A stretch of DNA of 64,000 bases, from contig NZ_CP121472.1 of assembly GCF_036208045.1 (NCBI RefSeq), positions 310,001 through 374,000 of the forward strand. The letters run 5' to 3'. This document shows, in pieces, positions 63,912 through 64,000 of this stretch; position 1 is the stretch's first letter, and each line of letters begins with the position of its first letter. The DNA comes from Thiorhodovibrio winogradskyi. Its GTDB lineage: Bacteria > Pseudomonadota > Gammaproteobacteria > Chromatiales > Chromatiaceae. Below the pieces are notes generated by a model. That model was not told where the DNA came from. It ran no database searches and was given only the letters and a program-made list of their open reading frames with translations. The translations under genes and the position numbers were made by a program.

Positions 63912-64000
63912 TACCAGGCCAACAGCAACGAGAATCCTGTGCTCAGACTTCGCCCAGCCAGCCATTCCAACATTGGGAGTCTTATTCGCTGTAGTGGCGG

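Overview
The window comes from a high-GC, sulfur-oxidising gammaproteobacterium, most likely a purple sulfur bacterium (Chromatiaceae). The strongest evidence is a complete, colinear reverse dissimilatory sulfite reductase operon, dsrABEFHCMKLJOPNRS, at 47933-62847. The conserved zapA / ygfB-pepP-ubiH-ubiI neighbourhood and a K+-independent H+-pyrophosphatase next to a PPi-dependent phosphofructokinase agree with this. Genus cannot be fixed from this sequence alone.

Layout. 1-4.8 kb: a 5'-truncated family 4 uracil-DNA glycosylase, a PAS-GGDEF diguanylate cyclase, a DEAD-box RNA helicase, an anchored hypothetical protein and a small lipoprotein. 4.8-13.4 kb: a SEDS (FtsW/RodA) and class B PBP pair, zapA and a ZapB-like coiled coil on the minus strand, divergent from ygfB-pepP-ubiH-ubiI. 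13.4-21.6 kb: pyrophosphate metabolism (PPi-PFK, HppA, Ppa) interrupted by a DUF6883/DUF4926 pair, then moaC, engB and a PhoX-type phosphatase. 21.7-29.5 kb: a MIF-like protein, an ISAs1-type transposase gene with a DruA-like N-terminus and a -1 frame break on A AAA AAG, proS, fabA, a porin, tRNA-Gln and rplM-rpsI.

29.7-33.4 kb is an accessory patch. A 237-bp direct duplication of a [2Fe-2S] ferredoxin gene start flanks hipBA and a decayed rRNA m5C methyltransferase. Repeats and a 27-bp perfect inverted repeat lie in front of hipB. 33.4-44.9 kb is sensory: a corrinoid protein, a UroD/MtaA-like protein and a DUF1638-type hybrid histidine kinase in a tight operon, then SixA, then a TonB receptor, a YfiR-like periplasmic protein and a second hybrid kinase.

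45.0-62.9 kb is the sulfur region. Sulfur from low-potential stores is carried through the DsrEFH/DsrC relay, oxidised by DsrAB, and electrons pass through DsrL and the DsrMKJOP membrane complex. DsrN makes the siroamide cofactor, and DsrR and DsrS are accessory. Divergent from dsrA lies a compact four-gene cluster: a 63-aa protein, a helical 249-aa protein, a solitary Cas6/Cmx6-like RAMP protein with no CRISPR array or other cas genes, and a cysteine-free DsrC paralogue. This RNA-processing-type protein embedded with sulfur-relay genes is the most intriguing candidate system here. The window ends with a DUF1566 secreted protein carrying an acidic Pro-rich repeat tail.
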